Source: Candidatus Methanovirga basalitermitum | Lineage (GTDB): Archaea > Methanobacteriota > Methanobacteria > Methanobacteriales > Methanobacteriaceae | Assembly: GCA_031284445.1 (NCBI GenBank) | Contig: JAISZW010000192.1 | Coordinates: forward strand, 1 to 15,955 | Reading direction: 5' to 3' | Length of the DNA: 15,955 bases | In this document: positions 1 through 6,807 of the stretch, piece by piece | How positions within the stretch are numbered: position 1 is the first letter of the stretch | Layout: the number at the start of each line of letters is the position of its first letter | Notes under the pieces: generated by a model | Seen by the model: the letters and a program-made list of their open reading frames with translations, nothing else | What the model was told of the DNA's origin: nothing | The model's database searches: none | Translations under genes and position numbers: made by a program

Positions 1-150
1 TAGCAATCGGATTTTTATCTATATGAATTTAACTTTGTTTAAAAATTCAAAGTAGTTCAAGATTAATTTTTAAATTTAAATAAGTTTTAAGATGTACTTT
101 TTGAAACTACTATAATATATCTTTCAGATTCACCAGATACATTTTTTTAT

Positions 151-177
151 GTCTTGAATTTTTCATGAAAATGAGAC
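151..177. repeat. Imperfect inverted repeat downstream of moaE
   Basis: The outer arms GTCT (151-154) and AGAC (174-177) enclose the perfect palindrome TTTTCATGAAAA (160-171). The structure lies about 45 bases beyond the moaE stop codon and could be a 3'-end structure of that leftward transcript. The following bases on the minus strand are A-rich rather than U-rich, so a classical terminator is not supported. The rest of 1-220 is AT-rich with no gene that I can see. Confidence 0.3.
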
Positions 178-220
178 AAATTGTTTAAAAAATAATTTTC
201 TTAAGTTGACAGAATTGGAT

Positions 221-646
221 TTATCCACCAGCTAAGATGATTTTTGTCCCATCATCAGATACTTCTTCTTTTTTAAATTCAAGACCATATTTTATTTTTT
301 CAATAGCATCTTCCATGGCTTTTAATGTTTCTTCTCTATGAGAACCAAGAACAGCTAACAAAAATAATGTATCTCCAGTATAAAATTTTCCAATGTAATG
401 GACAGTAGCTATTTCGTAGACATTGTGATCTTTTTCAACATCTTTAACCATTTTAATTAGCTTTTTTTCAGTTTCTACTTTATTAGGAGTGGTTAACATC
501 ATATTTTTAACTTCTTTACCTCTAAGAAAACCTTCAAAAGTAAATATGGCTCCTGTTTCATCTATTTTGCTATTTTTTTTAAGTTCATCAACAAGATCGT
601 TTATTCTGTAATTTTCATCATCTTTTTCTACTATTTTTACTAACAT
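221..646 (-). CDS. moaE: Molybdopterin synthase catalytic subunit MoaE
   Basis: A 141-residue protein with the MoaE fold signature. MoaE with MoaD-thiocarboxylate converts cyclic pyranopterin phosphate to molybdopterin in the cytosol; in methanogens the cofactor serves Mo/W enzymes such as formylmethanofuran dehydrogenase. Residues 32-43 (GAIFTFEGFLRG) match the N-terminal family block, which contains an active-site Arg. His103-Arg104, Lys119 and Lys126 fall at the same positions as the key E. coli MoaE residues as I remember them. Length is close to the usual ~150. The ATG at 644-646 is preceded on the minus strand by GTGGA about 10 bases away. It stands alone, divergent from lsm. An oddity is that it ends in Leu-Ala-Gly-Gly, resembling the Gly-Gly tail of the partner MoaD; this may be chance. 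No moaD is in the window. Confidence 0.93.
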   Translation of the reverse strand: MLVKIVEKDDENYRINDLVDELKKNSKIDETGAIFTFEGFLRGKEVKNMMLTTPNKVETEKKLIKMVKDVEKDHNVYEIATVHYIGKFYTGDTLFLLAVLGSHREETLKAMEDAIEKIKYGLEFKKEEVSDDGTKIILAGG

Positions 647-948
647 TTAAATCATTCCACAAATGTTTTATTACTTCATTGTACTATAGAACTATGTCTA
701 ACTAAAAATTTTTTTTAGATATGTTTAAATATAAAACAAAATAAATCTATAATAAATTCATGATTATATAATATTTAAATTATATTCAATAATAAAAATG
801 GATTATTGGTATTAAATAATTTGCACTCTTAATATTAATAGAAGTAAAGTATATAATATCTCTTATAATAATAGGAAAATTGTTGTCTTTATAATATTAA
901 TTAATAATATAAAGAAGTTAATTGTGAATTGTAAATAAGGTGATTATC
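647..948. other. Divergent intergenic region between moaE and lsm
   Basis: About 300 bases of AT-rich DNA that must hold promoters in both directions. Several TATA-like stretches are present and cannot be ranked with confidence. TTTAAATATA around 725-734 could serve moaE when read on the minus strand. TATATAAT around 850-857 and AATATAAAG around 905-913 could serve lsm. A short palindrome CTAAAA/TTTTAG lies around 702-718. I see no gene or structured RNA here. Confidence 0.35.
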
Positions 949-1182
949 GTGAACAGACAAAAAAATGTTCAAAGACCTCTTGATGCATTAGGTCAAGCAG
1001 TTAATTCCCCAGTTTTAATCAAACTTAAAGGTGATAGGGAATTTAGAGGAATACTTAAAAGTTTTGATTTGCATATAAATTTAGTTCTTGATGATGCTGA
1101 AGAATTGGAAAAAGGTGAAATACTACGAAGATTAGGAACTGTTTTAATTAGAGGAGATAATATAGTTTATATTTCTCCATGA
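949..1182 (+). CDS. Archaeal Sm-like (LSm) RNA-binding protein
   Basis: A 77-residue single-domain LSm protein of the archaeal snRNP-like family. These form a heptameric ring that binds U-rich RNA and act in RNA metabolism. The Sm1 motif spans about residues 20-51, with FDLHINLVL at 39-47; Asp40, His42 and Asn44 belong to the usual RNA-binding loop. The Sm2 motif is residues 62-76, including IRGDN (67-71), the other RNA-contact loop. It closely resembles the Methanothermobacter Sm protein as I remember it. I place the start at GTG 949 because GGTGAT (939-944), a perfect methanogen ribosome-binding site, sits 4 bases upstream. An in-frame GTG at 940 overlaps that site and is unlikely. In archaea this gene usually lies directly upstream of rpl37e; here a 281-base gap separates them. 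Confidence 0.95.
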   Translation: MNRQKNVQRPLDALGQAVNSPVLIKLKGDREFRGILKSFDLHINLVLDDAEELEKGEILRRLGTVLIRGDNIVYISP

Positions 1183-1345
1183 CTACTAAAAATTATTCTA
1201 TTATCTAATTAATATAGTGATTTTTGATGTTTAGTGTGCTTCATCTTAATAATATTTAAGTATTATCTTAAATTTTATAAATAATTTTCCATCTTCTTTG
1301 ATGGTTGCTGTTGGATAATGATTTAAAGCTTTTTAAGGCAAAAAT

Positions 1346-1438
1346 CTCCAGCTAAAGGTTGGGAGTACCGAATTGTATATTTAGGCTTATGGTTCGTTAG
1401 AACTATCTAAGCAAGAATTTATGACCCATAAGGTCATA
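1346..1438 (+). ncRNA. Candidate structured RNA: three consecutive hairpins
   Basis: Hairpin one pairs CTCCAGC (1346-1352) with GTT(G)GGAG (1358-1365). Hairpin two pairs GCTTATGGTTC (1385-1395) with GAACTA-tc-TAAGC (1400-1412) around a GTTA loop. Hairpin three pairs TATGACC (1420-1426) with GGTCATA (1432-1438). The block lies in the lsm-rpl37e gap and is more GC-rich than the flanking DNA. Two readings are possible. It may be a structured leader of the ribosomal protein gene, or a relic of an IS200/IS605 right end, whose hairpins form the guide RNA scaffold next to tnpB. The style of the last hairpin followed by TAGTTTAAG made me think of IS605 right ends, but this is from memory. I see no tnpB. 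The structure is seen; the function is inferred. The remainder of 1183-1345 is AT-rich without recognised content. Confidence 0.4.
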
Positions 1439-1463
1439 GTAGTTTAAGAGGAGGAGAATTTAT

Positions 1464-1646
1464 ATGAAAGGGACACCTTCAATGGGTAAAAAGAATAAAA
1501 AAACCCATATAAGATGTAGACGATGTGGGCATAATGCTTATCATGTTCGTCATAAAGTATGTGCTTCTTGTGGATTTGGAAAATCTAAAAGAATCAGAAG
1601 ATATAATTGGCAAAACAAGAAAATCAATGGTTTGAGATTGGTTTGA
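1464..1646 (+). CDS. rpl37e: Large ribosomal subunit protein eL37
   Basis: A 60-residue zinc-finger ribosomal protein of the 50S subunit, found only in archaea and eukaryotes. The N-terminus KGTPSMGKKNKKTHIRCRRC is near-consensus. Zinc ligands are Cys18, Cys21, Cys33 and Cys36 (CRRC and CASC), and the C-terminal part RIRRYNWQNKK is basic. ATG 1464 is preceded by a strong GGAGG (1450-1454) with 9 bases spacing. The last codons lie in an 11-bp tandem duplication (1630-1651), which sets the terminal residues RLV and the stop codon. It is probably co-transcribed with lsm unless the intervening structured segment intervenes. Confidence 0.96.
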   Translation: MKGTPSMGKKNKKTHIRCRRCGHNAYHVRHKVCASCGFGKSKRIRRYNWQNKKINGLRLV

Positions 1647-1651
1647 GATTG
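1630..1651. repeat. 11-bp perfect tandem duplication at the rpl37e stop
   Basis: GTTTGAGATTG occurs twice back to back (1630-1640 and 1641-1651). The second copy supplies the rpl37e stop codon. This looks like a slippage duplication that altered the last residue without harming the zinc-finger domain. Confidence 0.85.
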
Positions 1652-1713
1652 AAATGAAGTTTTTCATCTTAATCTATTTATTACTAATTAGTGAAGATTC
1701 ATGAGGTTGGGTC

Positions 1714-3018
1714 ATGGATTTTAATAAAAATAGTACAAATTATATGATTGATTCAAAAGACAATAATCATAGATCTAATTCTAAAATTTATAGTTTTAAT
1801 AGTTTAGATTTCATTGATTTTAATTTTGATGGTGATAATGTTAATTCTAATTTGGATAATAATGACTTTAGAAAAGAATTAGATCATTTAAAAAGTACAA
1901 ATCATGAGAAACTATCTGATTTAGATTCTAATATGGAATTCAAAGATTCAAAGAATATTAATAGCTTTAATGAATTAAATAGTTGTTCTGGAGATAGATC
2001 ATTTATTGATGTGAGAATTATTACTGAAGATTTAAATAATGCGGAAATTTTATCTAAATCTATAAAATATTTAGATTTTAAAACAGATTTAGGCATTGTA
2101 ATTTCAGCTATTATTCCAGTTGATGATTTAAAAATGATTATTAATGCAGTCAGAGGAGCAGATATTGTTCTTGTAACGAATGATTATGACTTTGATAATT
2201 ATAATGGGTTAAATGATACTAATAGTGAATTTAAAGAAGTTAACTATGATAATGAAGCTAAAAAAAAGATTAGCTATTATAATGATAAACTTAAAGATCT
2301 TGTTGGATATGTTGGAATTTTGAAATTTCCTAAAACGAGAAATTATGAAATAGTTCCAGAACATTTTTTCCAGGATGAGATTAAAAAATCGCTCATGAAA
2401 GCAGGATTCAACTCTCTTTTTAACATGGCTAAGTTGAATCAAGTCAATTTGGAGTTAGACCTTAAAAATAAAGAAATTTTTAAATTTTTAAAGTTAAATA
2501 AAAAATTAAAAGTTGAAAATGAATCTATTCTTAATGAAGATGAAATTATTAGAAATGAGAACCAAGAACTTAAAAAAGAGATAAAAGCTCTTAATATTCA
2601 GATTGATGAACTTAAATCTGAATTTTCTGATTTTAAAGATAGATTTTCTGATATTCATAATAAAGATATTTTAGAGATTTTTCCATTATATTCACTTTGG
2701 GAAAATTCTTTTAATGAAGTTTTAACTCATGAAAATCAGCTGATTTTAGCTACAAATGAATGTAAACCAGATAATGTAATCGTTGGTCAAGGTTTAATTG
2801 GAGCTATATCTAGGTCCGATGCTGTTGAATGGTTAAAGATTGTTAGAACCTCACTTATCTTCATTAATCATAGTCCTGATTTATTAAAGGATTTTGATAG
2901 GGAGAATCAAATTATATCATCTTCTAATCAACCTACATTTCATAAAGGGTTTTCTAATGATAAGGACGATGATTTTAAAAAAGAGGATGAATTTTTCTTT
3001 AATTTACTTGATGATTAA
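1714..3018 (+). CDS. Unrecognised asparagine-rich coiled-coil protein
   Basis: A 434-residue protein that I do not recognise. Residues 1-90 are low-complexity, rich in Asn, Asp and Ser, and look disordered. Residues 96-160 alternate hydrophobic strands and helices (for example DIVLVTND at 150-157), suggesting a small alpha/beta domain. A charged linker follows to about 190, then a helical segment 190-245. A long Lys/Glu-rich probable coiled coil spans about 245-312. A more hydrophobic C-terminal domain (318-395) contains DNVIVGQGLIGAI (353-365), and the tail is acidic (415-434). There is no signal peptide or membrane segment, so it is probably cytosolic. ATG 1714 has a GAGG around 1700. It lies 67 bases after rpl37e, likely in the same transcription unit, which weakly hints at a role around RNA or translation. 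I recall a conserved unknown at this place in relatives but could not check. Confidence 0.8.
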   Translation: MDFNKNSTNYMIDSKDNNHRSNSKIYSFNSLDFIDFNFDGDNVNSNLDNNDFRKELDHLKSTNHEKLSDLDSNMEFKDSKNINSFNELNSCSGDRSFIDVRIITEDLNNAEILSKSIKYLDFKTDLGIVISAIIPVDDLKMIINAVRGADIVLVTNDYDFDNYNGLNDTNSEFKEVNYDNEAKKKISYYNDKLKDLVGYVGILKFPKTRNYEIVPEHFFQDEIKKSLMKAGFNSLFNMAKLNQVNLELDLKNKEIFKFLKLNKKLKVENESILNEDEIIRNENQELKKEIKALNIQIDELKSEFSDFKDRFSDIHNKDILEIFPLYSLWENSFNEVLTHENQLILATNECKPDNVIVGQGLIGAISRSDAVEWLKIVRTSLIFINHSPDLLKDFDRENQIISSSNQPTFHKGFSNDKDDDFKKEDEFFFNLLDD

Positions 3019-3057
3019 TTTAATTTCATGACTAGTTAATATTGATTAAACTTTTTA

Positions 3058-3155
3058 GAGGGTGTAAAAAAGTGTGGAGTTATTTGGAAAAATTGACTTT
3101 TATTTATAAATAAACTTGAAAATTTTAGAAAAACTCCACAAAAATTTACATCCTC
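3058..3155. mobile_element. 98-bp MITE-like element with 8-bp target duplication
   Basis: The ends form imperfect terminal inverted repeats. The first 24 bases from 3058 match the reverse complement of the last 24 (ending 3155) at 19 positions, including GAGG, TGTAAA and the 9-mer TGTGGAGTT. The element is flanked by the perfect direct repeat ACTTTTTA at 3050-3057 and 3156-3163, the signature of a transposition target duplication. There is no coding capacity. A non-autonomous derivative of an IS is the simplest explanation. An 8-bp duplication and ~29-bp terminal repeats are what is described for ISM1 of Methanobrevibacter smithii, but I cannot confirm end identity. It lies between the unknown coiled-coil gene and purF, so it could affect purF expression. 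Confidence 0.75.
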
Positions 3156-3280
3156 ACTTTTTAAAAAAGCATTTATATTAAAAATAAATGATAAAACTAT
3201 AATTTAAACTTACTTTTATTTTTTCATTAACCTTAATACTTTGATTTGTTGATGATAGTTCAAGGAGAGGGGATTATAGA

Positions 3281-4651
3281 TTGAAGGATAAATGTGGCAT
3301 TGTAGGCATAAGTTCTAATTTAGGGAAAAATGTTTCATCTTTTGTTTATTATGGTCTTTATGCTTTACAACATAGAGGTCAGGAATCTGCAGGAATAGCT
3401 ACATTTGATGGTAGTAAAATGCACTCTCATATAGAAATGGGTTTGTTAACAGATGCCTTTAAAGATTTTGATTTTAATTTTTTACCTGGTAATAAGGCTA
3501 TTGGTCATGTACGATATTCAACTACAGGAGATTCTAAATTAGAAAATTCTCAACCTTTTTTAACGACTTTAAATGGGGAAAATATAGCTATTGCACATAA
3601 TGGAGATATTATTAACTCTAGCTCTTTAAGGGATGAATTAATCACAGAAGGGTATAAATTTGCTTCAGATACAGATTCTGAAGTATTATTCTATTTAATT
3701 AAAAGAGAACACAAAAAAACCAATGATTTTATTTTGACGATTGAAAGAGTTGTAGAAAAGATTGTAGGTTCTTACTCAATTGTTATTTTAATCTATGATA
3801 AACTTTATGCTGTAAGAGATCCTGCTGGAATGAAGCCATTAGCTATTGCTAAAATTAATCAAGATCACATAATCGCATCTGAGACCGTTGCTTTTGATGT
3901 ACTTGGCGCTGATCATATTAGAGATGTTGAACCTGGAGAGATTGTATACTTTAAGGGTAATGAAATTAAATCTCATAAAGTTAAAATAGCTGACTCTATT
4001 AAAAATGCCCATTGTGCTTTTGAATATGTTTATTTTGCAAGACCTGATAGTATTATGGATGGTCAAGATGTTTATAAAACAAGATTAAACATAGGAGAAC
4101 ATTTATATGAAGAATATAAAATTGATGCTGATATAGTAGTGCCTGTTCCAGACTCCTCAATTCCAGTAGCTATTGGATATTCAAGGGCTTCAAAAATTCC
4201 TTATGCTGAAGGATTAATTAAAAACAGGTATGTTGGAAGAACATTTATCATGCCTACTCAAGAAGAGAGGTCAATATATGTTAAATTAAAATTAAATCCT
4301 GTTAAATCTGAAATTAAAGGTAAAAAAATAATTTTAATTGATGATAGTATTGTAAGAGGAACAACTTCTCAATCTTTGGTTAAGATTTTAAAAGAATTTG
4401 GTGCAAAAGAAATCCACATGTTGATTGGTTGTCCACCTATTATTTCTCCTTGCTATTATGGTATTTCAATGGCTTCAAAAAAGGAGTTAATAGCCGCAAA
4501 CAATACAATTAGTCAAATTAAAGAAAAATTAGGTGTTGAAACATTAGGATATCTGAGTATAGAGTCTCTTGTAGATTCTATTGGGATTTCTTTTGATGAA
4601 TTATGTTTAGGATGTATTAATGAGGATTATCCGACTGATATTAAAAAATAG
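3281..4651 (+). CDS. purF: Amidophosphoribosyltransferase PurF
   Basis: A 456-residue enzyme catalysing the first committed step of purine synthesis: PRPP plus glutamine gives 5-phosphoribosylamine. The N-terminal Ntn glutaminase domain has the nucleophile Cys5 after a four-residue propeptide (MKDK) expected to be removed. It also has HRGQES (31-36), GHVRYST (75-81) and AHNGD (105-109). The C-terminal phosphoribosyltransferase domain has the PRPP loop LIDDSIVRGTT (352-362). Cys245, Cys391, Cys442 and Cys445 match the four iron-sulfur ligands of the Bacillus subtilis-type enzyme, so a [4Fe-4S] cluster is predicted. The start is TTG 3281, chosen because it leaves the standard short propeptide; the purine-rich AGGAGAGGGG at 3263-3272 serves as ribosome-binding site. 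The MITE-like element at 3058-3155 lies about 125 bases upstream, between this gene and the previous one. Confidence 0.97.
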   Translation: MKDKCGIVGISSNLGKNVSSFVYYGLYALQHRGQESAGIATFDGSKMHSHIEMGLLTDAFKDFDFNFLPGNKAIGHVRYSTTGDSKLENSQPFLTTLNGENIAIAHNGDIINSSSLRDELITEGYKFASDTDSEVLFYLIKREHKKTNDFILTIERVVEKIVGSYSIVILIYDKLYAVRDPAGMKPLAIAKINQDHIIASETVAFDVLGADHIRDVEPGEIVYFKGNEIKSHKVKIADSIKNAHCAFEYVYFARPDSIMDGQDVYKTRLNIGEHLYEEYKIDADIVVPVPDSSIPVAIGYSRASKIPYAEGLIKNRYVGRTFIMPTQEERSIYVKLKLNPVKSEIKGKKIILIDDSIVRGTTSQSLVKILKEFGAKEIHMLIGCPPIISPCYYGISMASKKELIAANNTISQIKEKLGVETLGYLSIESLVDSIGISFDELCLGCINEDYPTDIKK

Positions 4652-4662
4652 TCTAAATATAG

Positions 4663-4692
4663 AATTTTTAATAATAATTTTTTATAAAAATT
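4663..4692 (+). terminator. Possible purF terminator, inverted repeat with T-tract
   Basis: AATTTTTA (4663-4670) is the exact reverse complement of TAAAAATT (4685-4692), and the loop carries a run of six T. It begins 11 bases after the purF stop codon. Archaeal termination depends mainly on U-rich tracts, so this is plausible, but such sequences are common at this base composition. Confidence 0.35.
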
Positions 4693-4738
4693 TATATCAA
4701 GCAGACTTTTTCCATGATTTTAAAAAGGTTACAATTTC

Positions 4739-5095
4739 ATGAGCAATAAAAAGTTAGTTAAATTTTTAGGATTGAAAATAGGAACTTTAATAGTTTTATT
4801 GATAGCTGTTTCAGTAATTAGCTTCATTTTAATTGAGATTATTTCTATTGGTCCTTTTAGGATGTACATTGGTGAAATGAGTCTTAGTCAAGAGAGATTA
4901 GATGATTTAATGAATATTGGTGTGTTAGTCAATCAGTAGGGAATGTCTAATTTTTTTACTGATAAGAAGTTAGGTAACATTTCGTTTTCCAAAAGTTTGA
5001 ATTTAAATCCTATTGGCACAGTACTATATTTAACTCCTTTAGCTTTTAAAACTTCATCCTTACTATTTGTTAATAAATTTAACTATTTATTCTAA
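4739..5095 (+). pseudogene. Decayed extra copy of nikB (permease 5' end)
   Basis: From ATG 4739 the sequence nearly repeats the first ~63 codons of the intact nikB at 5815, and the protein GLKIGTLIVLLIAVSVISFI is almost identical to its first membrane segment. A 1-base deletion and a compensating ~4-base gain near 4908-4930 scramble a few residues and return to frame. A TAG stop then follows at 4937-4939. The same frame stays open for 51 more codons, to TAA at 5093-5095. That part (for example NFFTDKKLGNISFS) plausibly aligns with the NikB region around residues 75-108, but is diverged. About two thirds of the permease, including the EAA loop, is missing. Both copies share ACAATTTC just before the ATG. 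It is a duplicated and decayed importer gene; translation of the 66-residue piece has no obvious use. Confidence 0.75.
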
Positions 5096-5296
5096 TTTTT
5101 TACTCTATTGAAAAATCATTGTTGAAAATTTATTTTCAATTTAGAGAAGTATAATTCTCGTTTCTTAAGAACTTTATCAAAACAACTATATACTATTGTA
5201 AAAGTATTACTTATTTTGAAATAATTGGTAAAATATTTATATTGAAATGACAAATAGAAATAATGTAAATAGATTGTTTAATAAGGCACTATAAAA

Positions 5297-5317
5297 TTAG
5301 CATGGTTTTTTCCAAAT
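5297..5317. repeat. 21-bp dispersed repeat, copy A
   Basis: This 21-bp stretch, beginning TTAGCATGG, is the exact reverse complement of 15182-15202. Both copies abut a small TTTTC/GAAAA-type hairpin and sit in gene-poor DNA. On the minus strand this copy reads into ATG CTA ATT TTA TAG, so any ORF starting here is immediately closed. It is likely the end of a shared insertion element. Confidence 0.6.
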
Positions 5318-5645
5318 GGAAAATTAAAAACTAATGTTATGAAAAAATAACTATTGTGATATTTTTGCATCAATATAATATTTTGATAATTTTTATCTTA
5401 AATCAATTTTAGTAAAATTCCAGTTTATTCTACATTTTAAATTTCCATATCATCATATATATAAAAATATAAATTCATCATAAAAATTAAATTTTCATAA
5501 CACTAAGCCAAAAAGATCAATGCTAGGTATATGGTATAAATTATATGGGCGAAATCAAAATTTTAAATCTCCAAAAACCATGTCGTTTTTACACAGCCGT
5601 TTAATAAATGGAAAATTTATCTTATATTTCATTTTTACTAAGATT

Positions 5646-5675
5646 AATGGGATTCATAATTTATTAAATCTCATT
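5646..5675. promoter_or_regulatory. Candidate operator dyad upstream of nikB
   Basis: AATGGGATT (5646-5654) and AATCTCATT (5667-5675) are inverted with one mismatch around a 12-base AT-rich spacer. The dyad is the longest symmetric site in the nik upstream region, about 140 bases before the nikB start. It could bind a regulator such as a NikR-like repressor, but it does not match the E. coli NikR operator as I know it. A TATA-like TTAAATATA at 5787-5795 would give an almost leaderless nikB transcript. Confidence 0.25.
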
Positions 5676-5814
5676 ATTTTTAATTTAGAGATTAAATAGA
5701 AAAATTTTAAAACATTAAGTTTATAGAAAATTTCAATTTATTGTTAAATATTTTAGTAGTCTATTTAATATGAAAATTGATTTAGATTAAATATATGCCA
5801 AAAGTGACAATTTC

Positions 5815-6807
5815 ATGAGCCGTAAAAAGTTAATTAAATTTTTAGGATTGAAAGCAGGAACTCTAATAGTTTTATTGATAGCTGTTTCAGTAATTAGTTT
5901 CATTTTAGTTGAAATTAGTCCTATTGATCCCGTTAGGATGTACATTGGTGAAATGAGTCTCAGTCAAGAGAAATTAGATGATTTAAATGAATACTGGGGC
6001 GTCAATCAATCATTAGCATTAAAAGTTGTTAATTGGCTTGGAAATTTGGCGAATGGAAATCTGGGAACTTCTTTAATCTACAGAATTCCAGTTACTGAGG
6101 TTATAGGTGAGAGATTTCAAGCATCGTTTATGTTAATTTTCATATCTTGGTTATTCTCTGGAATTTTAGGATTTTTTTTAGGTGTATTAGCAGGTTTTAA
6201 AAAAGGAACTTGGGTTGATAAAGGAATCAAGATTTATTCTTATATTGTATGCTCTGCACCAGTTTTTTGGATTGGTTTAATTTTATTGATGATATTTTCT
6301 GTTCAACTGGGTTGGTTTCCTACAGGACTTGCAGTACCAATAGGTAAATTAGCTGGAAATGTTACTCTTGTAGAATGGTTACATAGATTAGTGCTTCCTG
6401 CACTTACTTTGAGTATAACTGGAATAGCCCAAATAGCATTATTTACAAGAAGTAAATTAGTGGAAGTTTCATCATCTGATTATTTCCTTTTTGCTAAGGC
6501 GAGAGGTGAAAAAGGTTGGTCTTTAATCAAGAGACATGGTATTAGAAATATTATTCTTCCAGCCATAACACTTCAATTTTTATCATTTAGTGAGTTATTT
6601 GGTGGAACCATCCTTGTTGAACAGATTTTCTCATATCCTGGGATAGGTCAAGCAGCTGTGACTGCAGGATTACAATCAGATATTCCTCTTTTACTTGGAA
6701 TAGTATTGATAAGTACAATATTCGTTTTTTGTGGTAATTCAATAGCTGATTTATTTTATAAGTTTCTTGATCCGAGAATTAAGGAGAGCGAAGCTAATGA
6801 GTTTTGA
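5815..6807 (+). CDS. nikB: Nickel/peptide-type ABC importer permease NikB
   Basis: A 330-residue inner-membrane permease of the DppB/NikB family, which pairs with NikC to form the channel. The first membrane segment is about residues 12-32. An extracytoplasmic domain follows to about 100, with NGNLGTSL (80-87) as the family's conserved patch. Further membrane segments lie near 102-127, 140-163, 190-212, 250-272 and 288-312. The cytoplasmic EAA loop that docks onto the ATPase is at about 225-250 (AKARGEKGW then RNIILPAI). Length is normal. ATG 5815 has only a weak AAGTGA upstream; homology to the decayed copy, which starts at the same point, supports it. It overlaps nikC by 11 bases, so the two are translationally coupled. 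Nickel is inferred from the organism's need and operon style; oligopeptides cannot be excluded. Confidence 0.93.
   Translation: MSRKKLIKFLGLKAGTLIVLLIAVSVISFILVEISPIDPVRMYIGEMSLSQEKLDDLNEYWGVNQSLALKVVNWLGNLANGNLGTSLIYRIPVTEVIGERFQASFMLIFISWLFSGILGFFLGVLAGFKKGTWVDKGIKIYSYIVCSAPVFWIGLILLMIFSVQLGWFPTGLAVPIGKLAGNVTLVEWLHRLVLPALTLSITGIAQIALFTRSKLVEVSSSDYFLFAKARGEKGWSLIKRHGIRNIILPAITLQFLSFSELFGGTILVEQIFSYPGIGQAAVTAGLQSDIPLLLGIVLISTIFVFCGNSIADLFYKFLDPRIKESEANEF

Larger units (their letters stand above)
5096..5814. other. 720-base non-coding region upstream of the nik operon
   Basis: No gene is visible. The region holds several inverted repeats: TTGAAAAT/ATTTTCAA at 5122-5139, GAGAA/TTCTC at 5144-5159, TTTTCC/GGAAAA near 5308-5323 and AAAAAC/GTTTTT at 5573-5590. 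It also holds a 21-bp sequence repeated inverted at 15182 and the larger dyad at 5646-5675. CATGGTTTTT at 5301-5310 recurs inverted at 5573-5582, so the 5297-5590 stretch may be the remains of a small mobile element. The rest is probably leftover of the decayed nikB copy plus the nik promoter. Confidence 0.5.

Noticed and set aside
353..358. Reading the DTDGDG loop of NikA (its residues 353-358) as a dockerin or cellulosome signal
   Set aside because: Similar acidic loops are common in this binding-protein family, and there is only one copy with no dockerin context.
1381..1415. A tRNA-like GGTTCG arm in the lsm-rpl37e gap
   Set aside because: The pairing gives one long hairpin, not a cloverleaf; there is no acceptor stem or anticodon arm.
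4937..4939. TAG in the nikB-like copy as a pyrrolysine or readthrough codon
   Set aside because: The copy also has indels and lacks most of the permease. Pyrrolysine systems belong to other methanogen groups and nothing here supports one.
5144..5159. GAGAA/TTCTC and TTGAAAAT/ATTTTCAA dyads as operators
   Set aside because: They are short and common at this base composition, far from any start codon, and probably part of decayed DNA.
6767..6796. An upstream in-frame start giving a 298-residue NikC
   Set aside because: It lacks a ribosome-binding site and would overlap nikB by 41 bases, whereas ATG 6797 has GGAG at good spacing and the normal NikC length.
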